A stretch of 64,000 nucleotides of DNA from the NCBI RefSeq assembly GCF_014654205.1, contig NZ_BNAW01000013.1, positions 62,001 through 126,000 of the forward strand, read 5' to 3'. This DNA is from Amycolatopsis bullii (GTDB lineage Bacteria; Actinomycetota; Actinomycetes; Mycobacteriales; Pseudonocardiaceae). Below, in pieces: positions 34,317 through 43,568 of this stretch. A program made the translations under genes and the position numbers. Within the stretch, counting starts at the first letter, position 1, and each line of letters begins with the position of its first letter. Under the pieces are notes generated by a model, which was given only the letters and a program-made list of their open reading frames with translations, was not told the origin of the DNA and searched no databases.

Positions 34317-35516
34317 TCAGTGTACGAAGGTGATTGGGTAGCCCGGCGCGCCGCCGTCGAGCAGGTGGTCGTCGTGGCCTTTCAGGAACCAGGTGAAGAA
34401 CGACGTCACCAGTGCTCGTGTCGCTGCCACGGCGCGGTGTCCGTCGACCGTTCCGACTGCCGCTGCCAGTAGCTCGGCCGGTACCCGGCCCGCCAGCTGG
34501 GGGAGCAAGGCCTCGGCGTCGGTGAAGGACGCGTGCCCGGAGTCGTCCAGGGTGACGTCTGCCTTCCAGCCGTGCTGGTGCTGCCAGAACGCCGCCCACG
34601 ACGGCTCTCGGTGGATATCGCTTCCGCTTGCTGCCGAACTGCTGCCCAGCAGCAGGAACGGGCGGTGCAGGCCGTGTTGGGCGACCTCGCTCAGGTTCGT
34701 GCCGTCCGGCTCCACCGAGTACTCCAGCGTGCCGTCCATGTCGACGGCGGCCTTGATCCGGGGATCGGTGTACATCATGTTCGCGGCCGTGAAGCCGCCT
34801 GCGGACTGCCCGAACATTCCGATCCGGTGTAGGTCCATGCCCTCGCTCAGCCTGCCGGGCAGGCTCGGCAACCGGTCGAGCACCAGGCCGGTGTCGGCCG
34901 TGCGCGCGTTCATCAGCTTCCTGAAGAACGCCGGTGTGGTGCCGGTGCGGTACGCCTGGTCCCAAGCGGCCAGCAGCGGGCCGTTGCCGGTCACATGACC
35001 GTCCGGGAACTGGACCGCCGGCCCGTCGCCGGTGTGGTCGACGGTGACCACCACGAATCCGTGCGATGCGAGATCCTCGACCAGCGAAATGTTCCAGTCT
35101 CGCGGGTCTCCCGCTCCGGGGGAGTACAGCACGACCGGGAACCGCCCGGGCGCCATCGCGGCGTCGCGCACGGAGTAGGTCTTGGTCGAGGCCCAGTCGA
35201 CAAGGCCGGCCGGCAAGCCGAGGTTGCCCCCGGCCACCGCGGCCACCGGTGCCGGGAACTGGTGGGTGACCGGGGAAGCTGGGCCGTGGACCGCCGGGTG
35301 GAAGACGCTGATCATCAGCTCGCGGTAGGGCTGTGCTGGTACCCATGGATCGGGCCGAGTGGCGTCGACGAGGCGGAAGCTCGATTCGCCGACGGAGTAA
35401 CGGCCAGTCGGCGCGGGAAGTGTGAGCGTTAGGCCCTCGGCCGCGGACGCCGCGGGAGCTGAGACGGCGAGCACGATCCCGGCCAGGGAAGCGGCGACGA
35501 AACGAGAGCTGCGCAT
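34317..35516 (-). CDS. secreted alpha/beta hydrolase
   Basis: Encodes 399 residues starting MRSSRFVAASLAGIVLAVSA at 35516, with AAGGAA upstream and a clear Sec signal peptide cut after ASAA. PVVLYSPGAGDPRDWN is the oxyanion region, VDHTGDG follows, GMFGQSAGG is the nucleophile elbow (GxSxG), VDMDGTLE carries an acidic residue, and LDDSGHASFTD provides the catalytic His. The pattern fits the platelet-activating-factor acetylhydrolase/dienelactone hydrolase-like esterases of actinomycetes. It is an ordinary housekeeping-style gene inside the island, with high-GC codon use. Confidence 0.85.
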   Translation of the reverse strand: MRSSRFVAASLAGIVLAVSAPAASAAEGLTLTLPAPTGRYSVGESSFRLVDATRPDPWVPAQPYRELMISVFHPAVHGPASPVTHQFPAPVAAVAGGNLGLPAGLVDWASTKTYSVRDAAMAPGRFPVVLYSPGAGDPRDWNISLVEDLASHGFVVVTVDHTGDGPAVQFPDGHVTGNGPLLAAWDQAYRTGTTPAFFRKLMNARTADTGLVLDRLPSLPGRLSEGMDLHRIGMFGQSAGGFTAANMMYTDPRIKAAVDMDGTLEYSVEPDGTNLSEVAQHGLHRPFLLLGSSSAASGSDIHREPSWAAFWQHQHGWKADVTLDDSGHASFTDAEALLPQLAGRVPAELLAAAVGTVDGHRAVAATRALVTSFFTWFLKGHDDHLLDGGAPGYPITFVH

Positions 35517-35706
35517 CCGGGGTTCCTTCGGCGGTGGTGACGGGGACAGGACCCGAGCTTTCCGTCTCGCCGCCTCGTCGACCACCAGGCCGGCACGCGT
35601 TTCCCACCCCGGAAAACCGGAATCCTCAAGGGTGGACAGCCTCGTTGACAACCGGCGGTGTCCGCGGAGGGTTCCGTCCGCTCGTCGGCATGAGTGACTT
35701 CCGGCC

Positions 35707-36465
35707 GGGTCCTGACCGGCGCCGAGTTGGCCGCGTTGCCGGGCGCGGAGTTCGAGGAGACGGTGGCGGGCACGCAGGTGTTCGCGCGGGTGTCGCCGGG
35801 GCAGAAGCTCGACCTGGTCCGGGCGTTGCAGCGGCGGGGGCACGTGGTCGCGATGACCGGCGACGGGGTGAACGACGCCCCGGCGTTGCGCCGCGCGGAC
35901 ATCGGCGTCGCGATGGGCAAAGGCGGCACGGACGCGGCCCGTCAGGCCGCGGACATGGTGCTGACCGACGACGACTTCGCCTCGATCGAGGCGGCCGTGC
36001 GGTGGGCCGCGGCGTGTTCGACAACCTGCGGAAGTTCATCGCGTGGACGCTGCCGGCCAACATCGGCGAGGGCATGGTGGTCCTGGTGGCGATCCTGCTC
36101 GGTGCGACGCTGCCGATCGTCCCGGTGCAGATCCTGTGGATCAACATGACGACGGCGGTGTTCCTGGGCTTGACGATGGCGTTCGAGCCGACCGAGCACG
36201 GGATCATGGGACGCCCGCCGCGGCCGCCCGAGCGGCCGTTGTTCACCGCGTCCCTGCTGCGGCGGGTGGTGCTCGTGTCACTTCTGCTGGTGGTGGCGGC
36301 TTTCGGTGCGTATCGCCTGCAACTGGGGTTCGGGGCTTCGCTCGCGGAGGGGCGGACGACGGCGATCAACGTGTTCGTCGGCGTCCAAGCGGCTTACCTG
36401 CTCAGCTGCCGGTCGCTCGATCGGCCGGTGCTGCGCGCGACCCTGAGACCGGCTCAGCTCACTGC
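35707..36465 (+). pseudogene. cation-transporting P-type ATPase, C-terminal remnant
   Basis: Begins mid-protein at [14 protein letters not shown] and keeps the hinge motif [20 protein letters not shown], followed by [16 protein letters not shown] frameshift near 36000 moves the remaining membrane part, [20 protein letters not shown] and the following TM helices with [12 protein letters not shown], into another frame. The N-terminus, the phosphorylated DKTG and the ATP-binding half are missing and the extreme C-terminus is lost before the IS5 element. It is a dead remnant of a Ca2+/Mg2+-ATPase-like gene. Confidence 0.85.
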
Positions 36466-36680
36466 CGCAGTGGGGGGACTTGCCTCGGCTCGCTGTGGAC
36501 ACGGCGCATCCAGGGGAGGTGTTCCTCGGCTGTCTCGGTCAGGGTGTCCAGCGTGCAGAAGATCCAGCCCCTGTGCACGGTATGCAGCCAGCTGGTCATC
36601 GTCTCCCGGCCGCGATCCTCGTCAGGTCGAGTACCCCGTCCGTCCGGTTGCGAGGTCCGCACCGATGAGCGCTTCGCCTA

Positions 36681-37720
36681 GAGCCTGTTTTGATGTGCTG
36701 ACCTGCGGAGGTTCTGGCCGGCGTTGTCAGTGCGGCGTGTCCTGGATCAAATAGACGAGGTCTCCGGTAGACCGATCAACGACCAAGCTGATCAAGAACA
36801 CCGGAGACCTCGTGCCCAGCCTAGCGGCGACGGGGCGAGCCGACCTGACCGACGCGCAGTGGGCATGCTGGAACCGCTGCTGCCTGTCGGCAAGAAACCC
36901 GGCCGCCCACCGACATGGACAAAGCGCCAGCTTCTGGACGGTATCCGCTGGCGGGTCCGCGTGGGCTCGCCGTGGCGTGATGTCCCGCCCGCCTACGGCT
37001 GCTGGCAAACCGTCTATGGGTTATCCGGCGCTGGCAGCGTGCCGGGGTGTGGGCGCTGATCCTGGCCGGGTTGCAGACCCGGGCGGATGCTGCCGGGCTG
37101 ATCACCTGGGAGGTGAGCGTGGATTCCACGATCAACCGGGCGCACCAGCACGCCGCAGGCGCCCGCCTCGAGGGCGACTTGCAGAAAGAACCACCCGGTG
37201 GTGTCGGTGAGCCCGAACCGGCCGACCACGCGCTGGGCCGGTCGCGGGGCGGCTTCACGACCAAACTGCATCTGGCCACCGAGCAAGGCCAGAAACCATT
37301 GTCGTTGCTGGTGACCGCCGGGCAGCGGGGTGATTCGCCGCAGTTTGAGGCGGTGCTGGCCAGGGTCCGGTCGCCCGGATGGGTGGTGGGCGAGCCCGGA
37401 GCAGGCCGGATCGTGTCTTGGCGGACAAGGCTTACAGTTCCCGCGCCAACCGGGCCTATCTGCGGCGGCGTGGGATTGCGTGCACGACTCCTCAGCCCGC
37501 TGATCAGGCCCGGCATCGCCGCAACCGCGGCCGGGCGGGTGGTCGGCCACCGGCGTTCGACCCGGAAATCTACAAGCAACGGCACGCGGTCGAGTGCGGC
37601 ATCAACCGGCTCAAACGCAACCGCGGCGTCGCCACACGGTTCGACAAACTCGCGGTCCGCTACGAGGCAACCGTGCACATCGCAGCGATCAACGAGTGGC
37701 TACGACATTGAAACATGCTC
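36681..37720 (+). mobile_element. IS5-family insertion sequence with terminal repeats
   Basis: About 1040 bp bounded by imperfect inverted repeats: TAGAGCCTGTTTTGATG at 36679-36695 pairs with CATTGAAACATGCTCTA at 37706-37722 (14 of 17 positions), so the element runs from GAGC to GCTC with TA next to both ends, probably the target duplication. It encodes an IS5/IS427-type DDE transposase in pieces (see next entry). It landed just downstream of the P-type ATPase remnant. Confidence 0.75.
36812..37711 (+). pseudogene. IS5-family transposase with frameshifts
   Basis: Successive frames give LAATGRADLTDAQWA, then MLEPLLPVGKKPGRPPTWTK through VGSPWRDVPPAYGCWQTVYG, then WALILAGLQTR with SVDSTINRAHQHAAGA (first catalytic Asp), GGFTTKLHLATEQG and [21 protein letters not shown], and finally [20 protein letters not shown] (second Asp) and [19 protein letters not shown] (Glu). 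Frame changes occur near 36865, 37030 and 37390. IS427-type elements often use one programmed frameshift, but three changes indicate decay. Confidence 0.8.
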
Positions 37721-37722
37721 TA

Positions 37723-38065
37723 GCGCTGACTTCGGCGCGTTAGGCGGAAGAAGTCGCTCAGGGGCAGCTGGTCGGGGCCCGTTCCATGGCCCGCTGGTCA
37801 GCGTGACCAAGATCCGGTGATGGCGCGAGGTGTTCGGGCGAGACCTACAGCCGTTCAGATCACTCACTGACGATCCTGCATCACCGGCAGCTAAACATGC
37901 TGGAACGCCTTCGCCTCGGAGGTCTACCCATCGTCCGCGTGGCAGCGTCCACGACCTGTTGACAAGTGACGACCTTATGCGGGACGCCCTGCGGTACACG
38001 GATGCACGGTTCCGGACGCGGCGAGCATTGTAGGCTGAGCGGGAGCGCCGACGCTCGATTGTGCC
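37723..38065. other. gene-free interval
   Basis: About 340 bases after the IS5 element. I see no reading frame with convincing composition or start, and no clear repeat. Confidence 0.4.
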
Positions 38066-38392
38066 TTACCGGCGTGCTCGGTGCCGCCTTTTTCCCGTCT
38101 GTTTCAGGTGATCGTGGCACACGAAGCCTGGCTCGCCGCGTTTCGTGCGTTTGCACCGCGTTCCGTCCTCGGTCACACCAGTGCACCGGTAGACCCGGTT
38201 CGAAGAGGCCTGTGGTGTTCCGCTGGCTTGAGCCGTCTCCTTCGACCATGGCCAGCGACGATCACTGGCGCGCACGCGTTCGGTCAAAGGGTTGTCGCGG
38301 TCGTCGTCGTAGACCACCAGTCCTCCCTCCACCTCACGGAACGGTGAGAATGCCCTTCTTGACGGTAGGAGACCTGCCCCTGGCAGGTCCAT
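38066..38392 (-). CDS. small protein with a C-x9-C-x11-C-x2-H zinc-type motif
   Basis: Encodes up to 108 residues from the ATG at 38392. A GTG at 38317 preceded by GGAGGGAGG is the better start, giving about 83 residues. The C-terminal part reads VYRCTGVTEDGTRCKR, then GEPGFVCHDHLKQ, i.e. RCxxxTxxGxxC...CxxH, a small treble-clef-like metal-binding pattern seen in short actinobacterial proteins. The tail is very basic (GKRRHRARR), suggesting nucleic-acid binding. It stands alone between the IS5 element and the LuxR-type gene. Confidence 0.5.
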   Translation of the reverse strand: MDLPGAGLLPSRRAFSPFREVEGGLVVYDDDRDNPLTERVRASDRRWPWSKETAQASGTPQASSNRVYRCTGVTEDGTRCKRTKRGEPGFVCHDHLKQTGKRRHRARR

Positions 38393-38555
38393 GACAGGTT
38401 GCCGACCCTCGTGTCAGACGGGCTTCCGCTGACGGAGTGGCTACGCATCGCCGTCGGGACGATGTGATAACTGTCAGGGGTGGGCACATCGCCGCCGCGT
38501 CGCCCGACCACCACGACGCGAGAACCATTGGTGGGAGTGCTCCGGAGGTGGGCCG

Positions 38556-39176
38556 TTGGAGGGCAGGGCCCATGTCGCCGTCCTCGACCCGTTGCCCCTC
38601 TTCCAGCGTGGCGTGGTCGAAGCGCTAACGTCGGATGAGATCGTTGTCGAAGTGCCGGCCGACATCCGGGCGTGGGCAGTCGAAGGTGGTCAGCGGGTCG
38701 TCATCCTGACGCTCGCGGTACCGACGGACTGGGAGCTGCTCGAGCAATTGGGCCGGGGAACCCTGGTGATAGCGGTGCTGGAAGAGCGCACCGGACCGTC
38801 GTCGATCAGGGCACTCCGGCTGGGTGCCGGATCGGTCGTCGCGCGAAACGCGACGGCGGACGTGCTGCGGCGGGCGCTCGACGCGATGCTGGCCGGGGAC
38901 GTGGTCCTGCCGAGACCGGTCGTCCAAGCCCTGATCTCTTCGTCGCGGACCGCGGAGAGCCCTGCGCCGCTGCGGATTCTCGAGGACGCGGAGGTGCTCT
39001 GGCTGCGCCAGCTCGCGTCGGGGGCGACCGTCGCGCGGTTGGCGGCGGCGGCTGGATATTCCGAGCGGGCGATGTATCGGCTGCTGAACCGGATTTACGA
39101 CCGGCTGGGCGTCACGAACCGCACCGAGGCGCTCATCAAGGCCAACGCCTACGGCTGGCTGGACGACGGCTCGTAG
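38556..39176 (+). CDS. orphan NarL/LuxR-like response regulator
   Basis: Encodes 206 residues from a TTG start at 38556, with GGAGG 8 bases before it. The N-terminal 120 residues have receiver-like secondary structure (VAVLDPLPLFQRGVVEALTS, VVILTL, GAGSVVARNA), but the usual phospho-acceptor Asp is not evident where VVILTLAV occurs, so it may be a pseudo-receiver. The C-terminus is a LuxR-like HTH: LASGATVARLAAAAGYSERA, then MYRLLNRIYDRLGVTNRTEA. No kinase gene is adjacent. It converges with the TIR-STAND gene, 9 bases between stops. Confidence 0.8.
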   Translation: MEGRAHVAVLDPLPLFQRGVVEALTSDEIVVEVPADIRAWAVEGGQRVVILTLAVPTDWELLEQLGRGTLVIAVLEERTGPSSIRALRLGAGSVVARNATADVLRRALDAMLAGDVVLPRPVVQALISSSRTAESPAPLRILEDAEVLWLRQLASGATVARLAAAAGYSERAMYRLLNRIYDRLGVTNRTEALIKANAYGWLDDGS

Positions 39177-39185
39177 CGCCCGGGG

Positions 39186-42140
39186 TCAGCGGCCGCTGGC
39201 CGCCATGATCGCGGGCTGCAGCCTTGCGTCGTTGAACAGCGTCAGCAGTTGGACGATCAGTTGCGTGATGCCCGGGGCACATGTCACCTGCCGGGCCTGG
39301 CGGAAGAGTGTGATGGCCGCATCCAACGGCGGCTCGTCGCGCAGGAGGTGCTCACCACACCGGGCCAGGCCCTCCATGTCGAAAGCGCCGAAATCGCGGT
39401 TGTCCTTCCGGCTGCGCACCGCAGCCTCGAGCCGCAACTGCCGGAAGCGGCGCTGAGCCGTCCACGGGGAGCCCCGGCGGTACTCCAGCACACCGTCGAG
39501 GGCGAGCGTGATCAGTGCACGTCCCGGCAGCCTGTCCCTGGTCGCCTGGTAAACGTGATCCACCGCATCCGGCATTTCGTCGTCCGCCAGGGAGCAGATG
39601 GCCAGGATGGTGTACATCTCCCGCTGCAAGGGAAGCTGTCCCAGCAGCAAGGCCTGCTCGAGCCCGTTTTGCGCGTGTGTTCTCGCTTGCCGGAGCCGGC
39701 CTTGCCAGAGTTCGAGGTTGGCCAGTGCAACCTGGTGCCAGCACCGCGTCGCCCAGCTGTCGATGTCCCTCGCATGTGCGCCGGCTTCGTCCAGCGCCGT
39801 CTTCGCCCGGTCGAAGTCACCGAGTTCCGCGTACCGGGTCCCCAATTTCAGGACGACGTCGGCAAGCTGGCGGCGGGCGTCTCGCGTCGATCCCTGCTCC
39901 AGCCGGGCGCGAGCCCGGTCGGCTGCTTGCTCGAGGCAGTCGACTGCCTCGTTCAGCCGGCCCCGGTGACGGTGGCATTCGGCGAGACCGGCCAGCGGGA
40001 CCGCCTCGGCTTCCCATTGGCGGTATTTGCGAGCGAGTCCCAGGGCCTTCCGGTAAAAGAATTCGGCTTTGGCCATCTCGTCCCGGCGCTGCAGCACCGC
40101 GCCGAGAGACACGTACAGCTTCGCCCGGACGGCGGGCTCGCCGTCCACGTCCAGGTAGGAGATGGCCTGGCGGCAGAACGCTTCGGCCGCGGGGAGATCG
40201 TCGCCCCGGAGGGCGATTTCACTGAGGGCCTGCAGATTGACGATCTCGGACAGGTCATCGTGCAACACCCCGCTGAGCTGCTCGCGCTGGCGGCGAAGGA
40301 CCCAGCGGCAGCCCCAGTTGTCGAGGTGATCGTCCACGTTCTCGACCGCGCGGAACGCAGCGTCGAACTCTCCGGCTTGGATGAGGAGATCGATCTCGTT
40401 GAACTCGGCCGTGAGATCGCCGAGCTCCCGCACCTCGTCCTCGTGCCGCCGCTGCAGCGCGAAGTAGGACGCCGCCCGCAGGACGATGCTGCGGCGGTCC
40501 CACTCGTCGTCGGCGACCGGCTGCACCGACTCCAGCGCTCTGTCGTCGTCCGGCGGTTGCACGTAGTACAGGTTGTTCGCAGTTCGCCGCACCAGGTGGC
40601 GGGCCTGGAGGCGTTTGAGGCTCTGTTCGACCTGCTTCGCTTTCTCGCTCGGCAACATGAACGCCACGGCTTCGGCGTCGACCGGGGTGCCGAACGCCGA
40701 CACCGCCTGAAGGACCCGCCGCGCCTCGGGGGTGAGGCCGCCGATCAGGTGCCCGGTGAGAAAGTCGAGCGCATCATCGGGGGCGACGTTGGCCAACGCG
40801 GCCACGATGTCCGTGAGAGTGGTCAAGGAGCTGTGTTCGCTCTCAGGTGAGCCCTCCAGGATTCCGTGGACCACCTCCGCGGCTCGCGGTCGCCCGCCTG
40901 TTCGCTCATAGAGTGCATCGACCTCGTCATCGGGCGGGTCCAGCAGCCCGAACGCGTCGTGGGGGTCGAAACTGGCCAGGAGTTTCTTGAATTCCTCCGG
41001 AGGCAGCCCTTTGTCGAACCTCCGCACGAACGTCCGGGTCAGCCACCGCCGGGGGCGCGCGAACGGTTGCTCCCGCGTCGCGATCAGGATCTTCACCGCC
41101 ATGCGGCGTTGCCGGGAGATGGCCTCCAAAGCTTCGTCGAGTTCCGCGTCCATCAGTTTTCCGGTGGTGGCGTCGAGAAGGACTTCGTACGAGTCCAGGA
41201 CGACGATCAGCTGCTTGTCCTGGATCAGCTCGAGAAGGAGTTCCAGCTTGCGGGAAGTGGAGATGTCGGTCCGCTCCAGCTGGACCTTCGCGGGTGCCCG
41301 GGGAGGTTCGATCGCCTTTTCGAGCAGCTTGGCCAGGTCATGCGCGGTGAAGGAATGCGGGCCGTAGGCCTGGCGGTACTCGAGGCGTACCCGGTGCGCA
41401 TGCGACACCTGCTCGAGGACACCCTTCACCAAGCGTGTCTTCCCGATGCCTTCCGGTCCGACGACGAGGACGATCGGGACCCGGTCAGCGCGCACCTCCT
41501 CGAGGACGGCCGCGGCTCCTTCCTGGTCGGCGATGGCGGCTCCGCCTCGTGGAAGAACGAGGGCCGTGGGTGCCGGGACCGGTGCTTCCGCGGCCACCTG
41601 GGCTTCGGCGTACAACTCCCTCAGCCGGGCCTCCAATGCCGCCGCCTCTTCTTTGGCAATGGCCAGTTCGGAAGGGGGCAGCCTGCGAAAACTGTCGCGC
41701 TTCACGCGCAAGTGCTCTTGGAGCTGTGCTATCTGACCCTCGGGTCGGCGCAGGCTTTCGATGCGCCGAAAAAGATCTCGAAGGCCCTGCTCGCGGTTTC
41801 CCGTGAAGTCGACCGAGGGGAGGCGATCGACCAGTGGGTGATACTTGAAACCATTGCCGAGGCGCAGCGTGATGATCGGCTTCCCGTATTCACGAGCGTA
41901 GTGCAGCTCATCCATGCAGGCATTGCTTTCCGGCGTGTGCTCCGCACGCACGAAAAGCAGGAGATGGCAGATGCTGACGGCTCGGGGCAGACGTTTCTCG
42001 AAGGTGTTGACCGGCACCAGGTCATGGGGGGCGAACCACGAGGTCACCGGCGATCCGGGCTTGGCGAGCGCATCGACCAGCCAGCGGGCGAATTCCGTGC
42101 TCTCTTTGTTGTCGTCGACGTACGAGATGAACGCTCGCAT
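39186..42140 (-). CDS. TIR-STAND NTPase-TPR protein
   Basis: Encodes 984 residues from the ATG at 42140, with GGGGAGG just upstream. Residues 1-130 form a TIR domain: RAFISYVDD at the start, WFAPHDLVP, and SNACMDELHYA, where Glu78 is in the place of the catalytic Glu of NAD-cleaving TIRs. After a charged coiled-coil (about 130-185) comes a STAND/NB-ARC-type P-loop domain: Walker A GPEGIGKT (228-235), Walker B LIVVLDSYE (311-319), an arginine-containing sensor (LIATREQPF) and a winged-helix. Residues about 560-950 are TPR-like helical repeats (FYRKALGLARKY, DRAKTALDEAG). TIR-STAND proteins are bacterial immune sensors that cleave NAD+ or make ADP-ribose signals. The divergent TM-macro gene at 42343 makes this a candidate signal-producing partner. 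Confidence 0.85.
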   Translation of the reverse strand: MRAFISYVDDNKESTEFARWLVDALAKPGSPVTSWFAPHDLVPVNTFEKRLPRAVSICHLLLFVRAEHTPESNACMDELHYAREYGKPIITLRLGNGFKYHPLVDRLPSVDFTGNREQGLRDLFRRIESLRRPEGQIAQLQEHLRVKRDSFRRLPPSELAIAKEEAAALEARLRELYAEAQVAAEAPVPAPTALVLPRGGAAIADQEGAAAVLEEVRADRVPIVLVVGPEGIGKTRLVKGVLEQVSHAHRVRLEYRQAYGPHSFTAHDLAKLLEKAIEPPRAPAKVQLERTDISTSRKLELLLELIQDKQLIVVLDSYEVLLDATTGKLMDAELDEALEAISRQRRMAVKILIATREQPFARPRRWLTRTFVRRFDKGLPPEEFKKLLASFDPHDAFGLLDPPDDEVDALYERTGGRPRAAEVVHGILEGSPESEHSSLTTLTDIVAALANVAPDDALDFLTGHLIGGLTPEARRVLQAVSAFGTPVDAEAVAFMLPSEKAKQVEQSLKRLQARHLVRRTANNLYYVQPPDDDRALESVQPVADDEWDRRSIVLRAASYFALQRRHEDEVRELGDLTAEFNEIDLLIQAGEFDAAFRAVENVDDHLDNWGCRWVLRRQREQLSGVLHDDLSEIVNLQALSEIALRGDDLPAAEAFCRQAISYLDVDGEPAVRAKLYVSLGAVLQRRDEMAKAEFFYRKALGLARKYRQWEAEAVPLAGLAECHRHRGRLNEAVDCLEQAADRARARLEQGSTRDARRQLADVVLKLGTRYAELGDFDRAKTALDEAGAHARDIDSWATRCWHQVALANLELWQGRLRQARTHAQNGLEQALLLGQLPLQREMYTILAICSLADDEMPDAVDHVYQATRDRLPGRALITLALDGVLEYRRGSPWTAQRRFRQLRLEAAVRSRKDNRDFGAFDMEGLARCGEHLLRDEPPLDAAITLFRQARQVTCAPGITQLIVQLLTLFNDARLQPAIMAASGR

Positions 42141-42342
42141 GATCGCCTCCCCTCTCCCGGCGAGCGCGCTCGGCGGCCTGCTCTGTCATGGTTACGCCCG
42201 CGCTGGCAGGATTCTGACAGATGGTCGGCGCGGAAACCATGGTGCGCACTGCTGGCCGGTGAGGCTGCCGGGCAACGGAGTACGTCCGCTGCGCCGAGTG
42301 GAGTACGCCCGGCTTGACCTCCGACCATGAGAAGATCGGTCC
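42141..42342. promoter_or_regulatory. divergent promoter region, TIR-STAND / TM-macro genes
   Basis: A 202-bp gap between the two divergent starts, the only regulatory DNA for both, which supports them being one system. No clear operator palindrome was found by eye. Confidence 0.35.
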
Positions 42343-43206
42343 GTGATACTCAGAGGGCTTGCCTTGATGCTGTCGACCCGGCGAGGCTTGGGGTTGTTCG
42401 CCGGAACAGCGTTGGTCACCTTCGGTCTGCTGGGCGGCTTGGTCCAGCTTTATGCAGCTCTCTGGCCGAAGAATGACATCAACCAAGCAGTCGTCATCGT
42501 GGTGATCGCCGCCCTGATCGTGACAGCTGCGACCTGCCGGGCGTGGCCGCGCCGCTACCTGCGTCGGGACTTCGACCGTCCGGAAATCAGCGTTGTGGTG
42601 AAGGTCGGTGACCTCTTCGAGCAACCCGGGCATCTGGTCATCGGCTTCAGCGACACCTTCGACACCGACACGACGGACGGCAAGATCATCAGTCCCGACA
42701 GTGTTCAGGGGCAGTTCCTGCACCGAGTGTACGACGGGGACCAGGGCCGTCTCGACCGCGAAATAGTGAGTGCGCTGGTCAATACGAAGAAGATCGGTGA
42801 GGAGCGGCTCTCGGACAAAGAGGGGAAACTCAGCCGTTATCCGATCGGGACCGTGGCGACGCTCGGGCGGCCTGCTCGGCGGTATTTCTGCGTCGCTTAC
42901 ACGTACATGCAGAACAACCTGATCGCCAAGGCCGGCGTCGATGACCTGTGGGAGGCCCTGAGCCGGGTCTGGGACGCCGCGCGGCAGTTCGGCCAGCGGA
43001 AGACGCTGGTAGTCCCGGTCATCGGATCGGAGCTCGCACGGATCAGCAGCCTGGATCGGGACAGCTTGCTCAAGATGACGATCCTGTCGTTCGTCGCCAG
43101 TTCGAGGCAGCAGGACGTGTGCAAAGAACTCGTCGTCGTGGTGCACCCTAAGGACTACGATAAGACTGACATGCTCGAACTGCGAGCGTTCCTCCGGACG
43201 CTGTAG
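42343..43206 (+). CDS. two-TM macro-domain effector (ThsA-like)
   Basis: Encodes 287 residues. Two membrane helices (about residues 17-40 and 47-66) are followed by a cytosolic macro domain: ISVVVKVGDLFEQPGHLVIG, FSDTFDTDTTDGKIISPDSV and QGQFLHRVYDGDQGRLD, then VVPVIGSELARISSLDRDSL. This is the pattern of the ThsA macro domain, whose two-TM version is the membrane effector of type II Thoeris, where it binds a TIR-made ADP-ribose derivative. It is divergent from the TIR-STAND gene. Likely role: membrane disruption after ligand binding, giving abortive infection. Family match is by eye. No separate short ThsB-type TIR gene is present nearby. Confidence 0.75.
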   Translation: MILRGLALMLSTRRGLGLFAGTALVTFGLLGGLVQLYAALWPKNDINQAVVIVVIAALIVTAATCRAWPRRYLRRDFDRPEISVVVKVGDLFEQPGHLVIGFSDTFDTDTTDGKIISPDSVQGQFLHRVYDGDQGRLDREIVSALVNTKKIGEERLSDKEGKLSRYPIGTVATLGRPARRYFCVAYTYMQNNLIAKAGVDDLWEALSRVWDAARQFGQRKTLVVPVIGSELARISSLDRDSLLKMTILSFVASSRQQDVCKELVVVVHPKDYDKTDMLELRAFLRTL

Positions 43207-43568
43207 CGCCGATCCGTGGCCACTGCTCTCCGCGGCGATGGCCGAGGCCGGCGCGTGTAGGTTCGGAAGCATCCGATTCGGGATAACGCGTCAAATTTCG
43301 TGAGAGCGCGAAACGTTTCGGCCCGGGCGCCGGTCGTCGCGCGCGCTGGTCATCGATCGAGTGGCGGACGTCTGGACGTTGGTGTCGATCGCTTCGCCAA
43401 GCATCCAGCGAGATTGTCCGCGGTCCTTCGTTCTGCGCCCGATAACGGCCCTAGCGGCTCAGGTTGGGTATCAGCTGTGAAGACTCTCAGAGGTTGAGGC
43501 GTGTGGTTAGCGTGCAAGATCGTCTTCGGACACTCAATTACCCCATAGAGTCGCGAGTCGCGGCGAGG
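43207..43568. other. non-coding interval carrying direct-repeat copy A
   Basis: About 360 bases without a supportable gene between the macro-domain gene and the recombinase. It holds the 39-bp repeat copy at 43495-43533 immediately beyond the recombinase 3' end, where attachment sites of mobile elements are often found. Confidence 0.4.
43495..43533 (+). repeat. 39-bp imperfect direct repeat, copy A
   Basis: Matches 53924-53962 in the same orientation at 34 of 39 positions, including an uninterrupted GCAAGATCGTC followed by TCGGACAC. It lies 35 bases beyond the stop codon of the serine recombinase, so it is a candidate attachment site. The scattered mismatches are atypical of a freshly duplicated att core. 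Confidence 0.5.

Noticed and set aside
36459..36662. 67-codon minus-strand frame between the P-type ATPase remnant and the IS5 element
   Set aside because: Composition is fair (TSWLHTVHRGWIFCTLDTLT), but no family is recognised, there is no convincing ribosome binding site and it is in a region of debris.
42343..43206. Macro-domain gene as a simple ADP-ribose hydrolase
   Set aside because: The two N-terminal membrane helices and the GDLFEQPGHLVIGFSDTFDT pattern fit the ThsA-type effector better than soluble hydrolytic macro proteins. A hydrolase activity cannot be excluded by eye, though.
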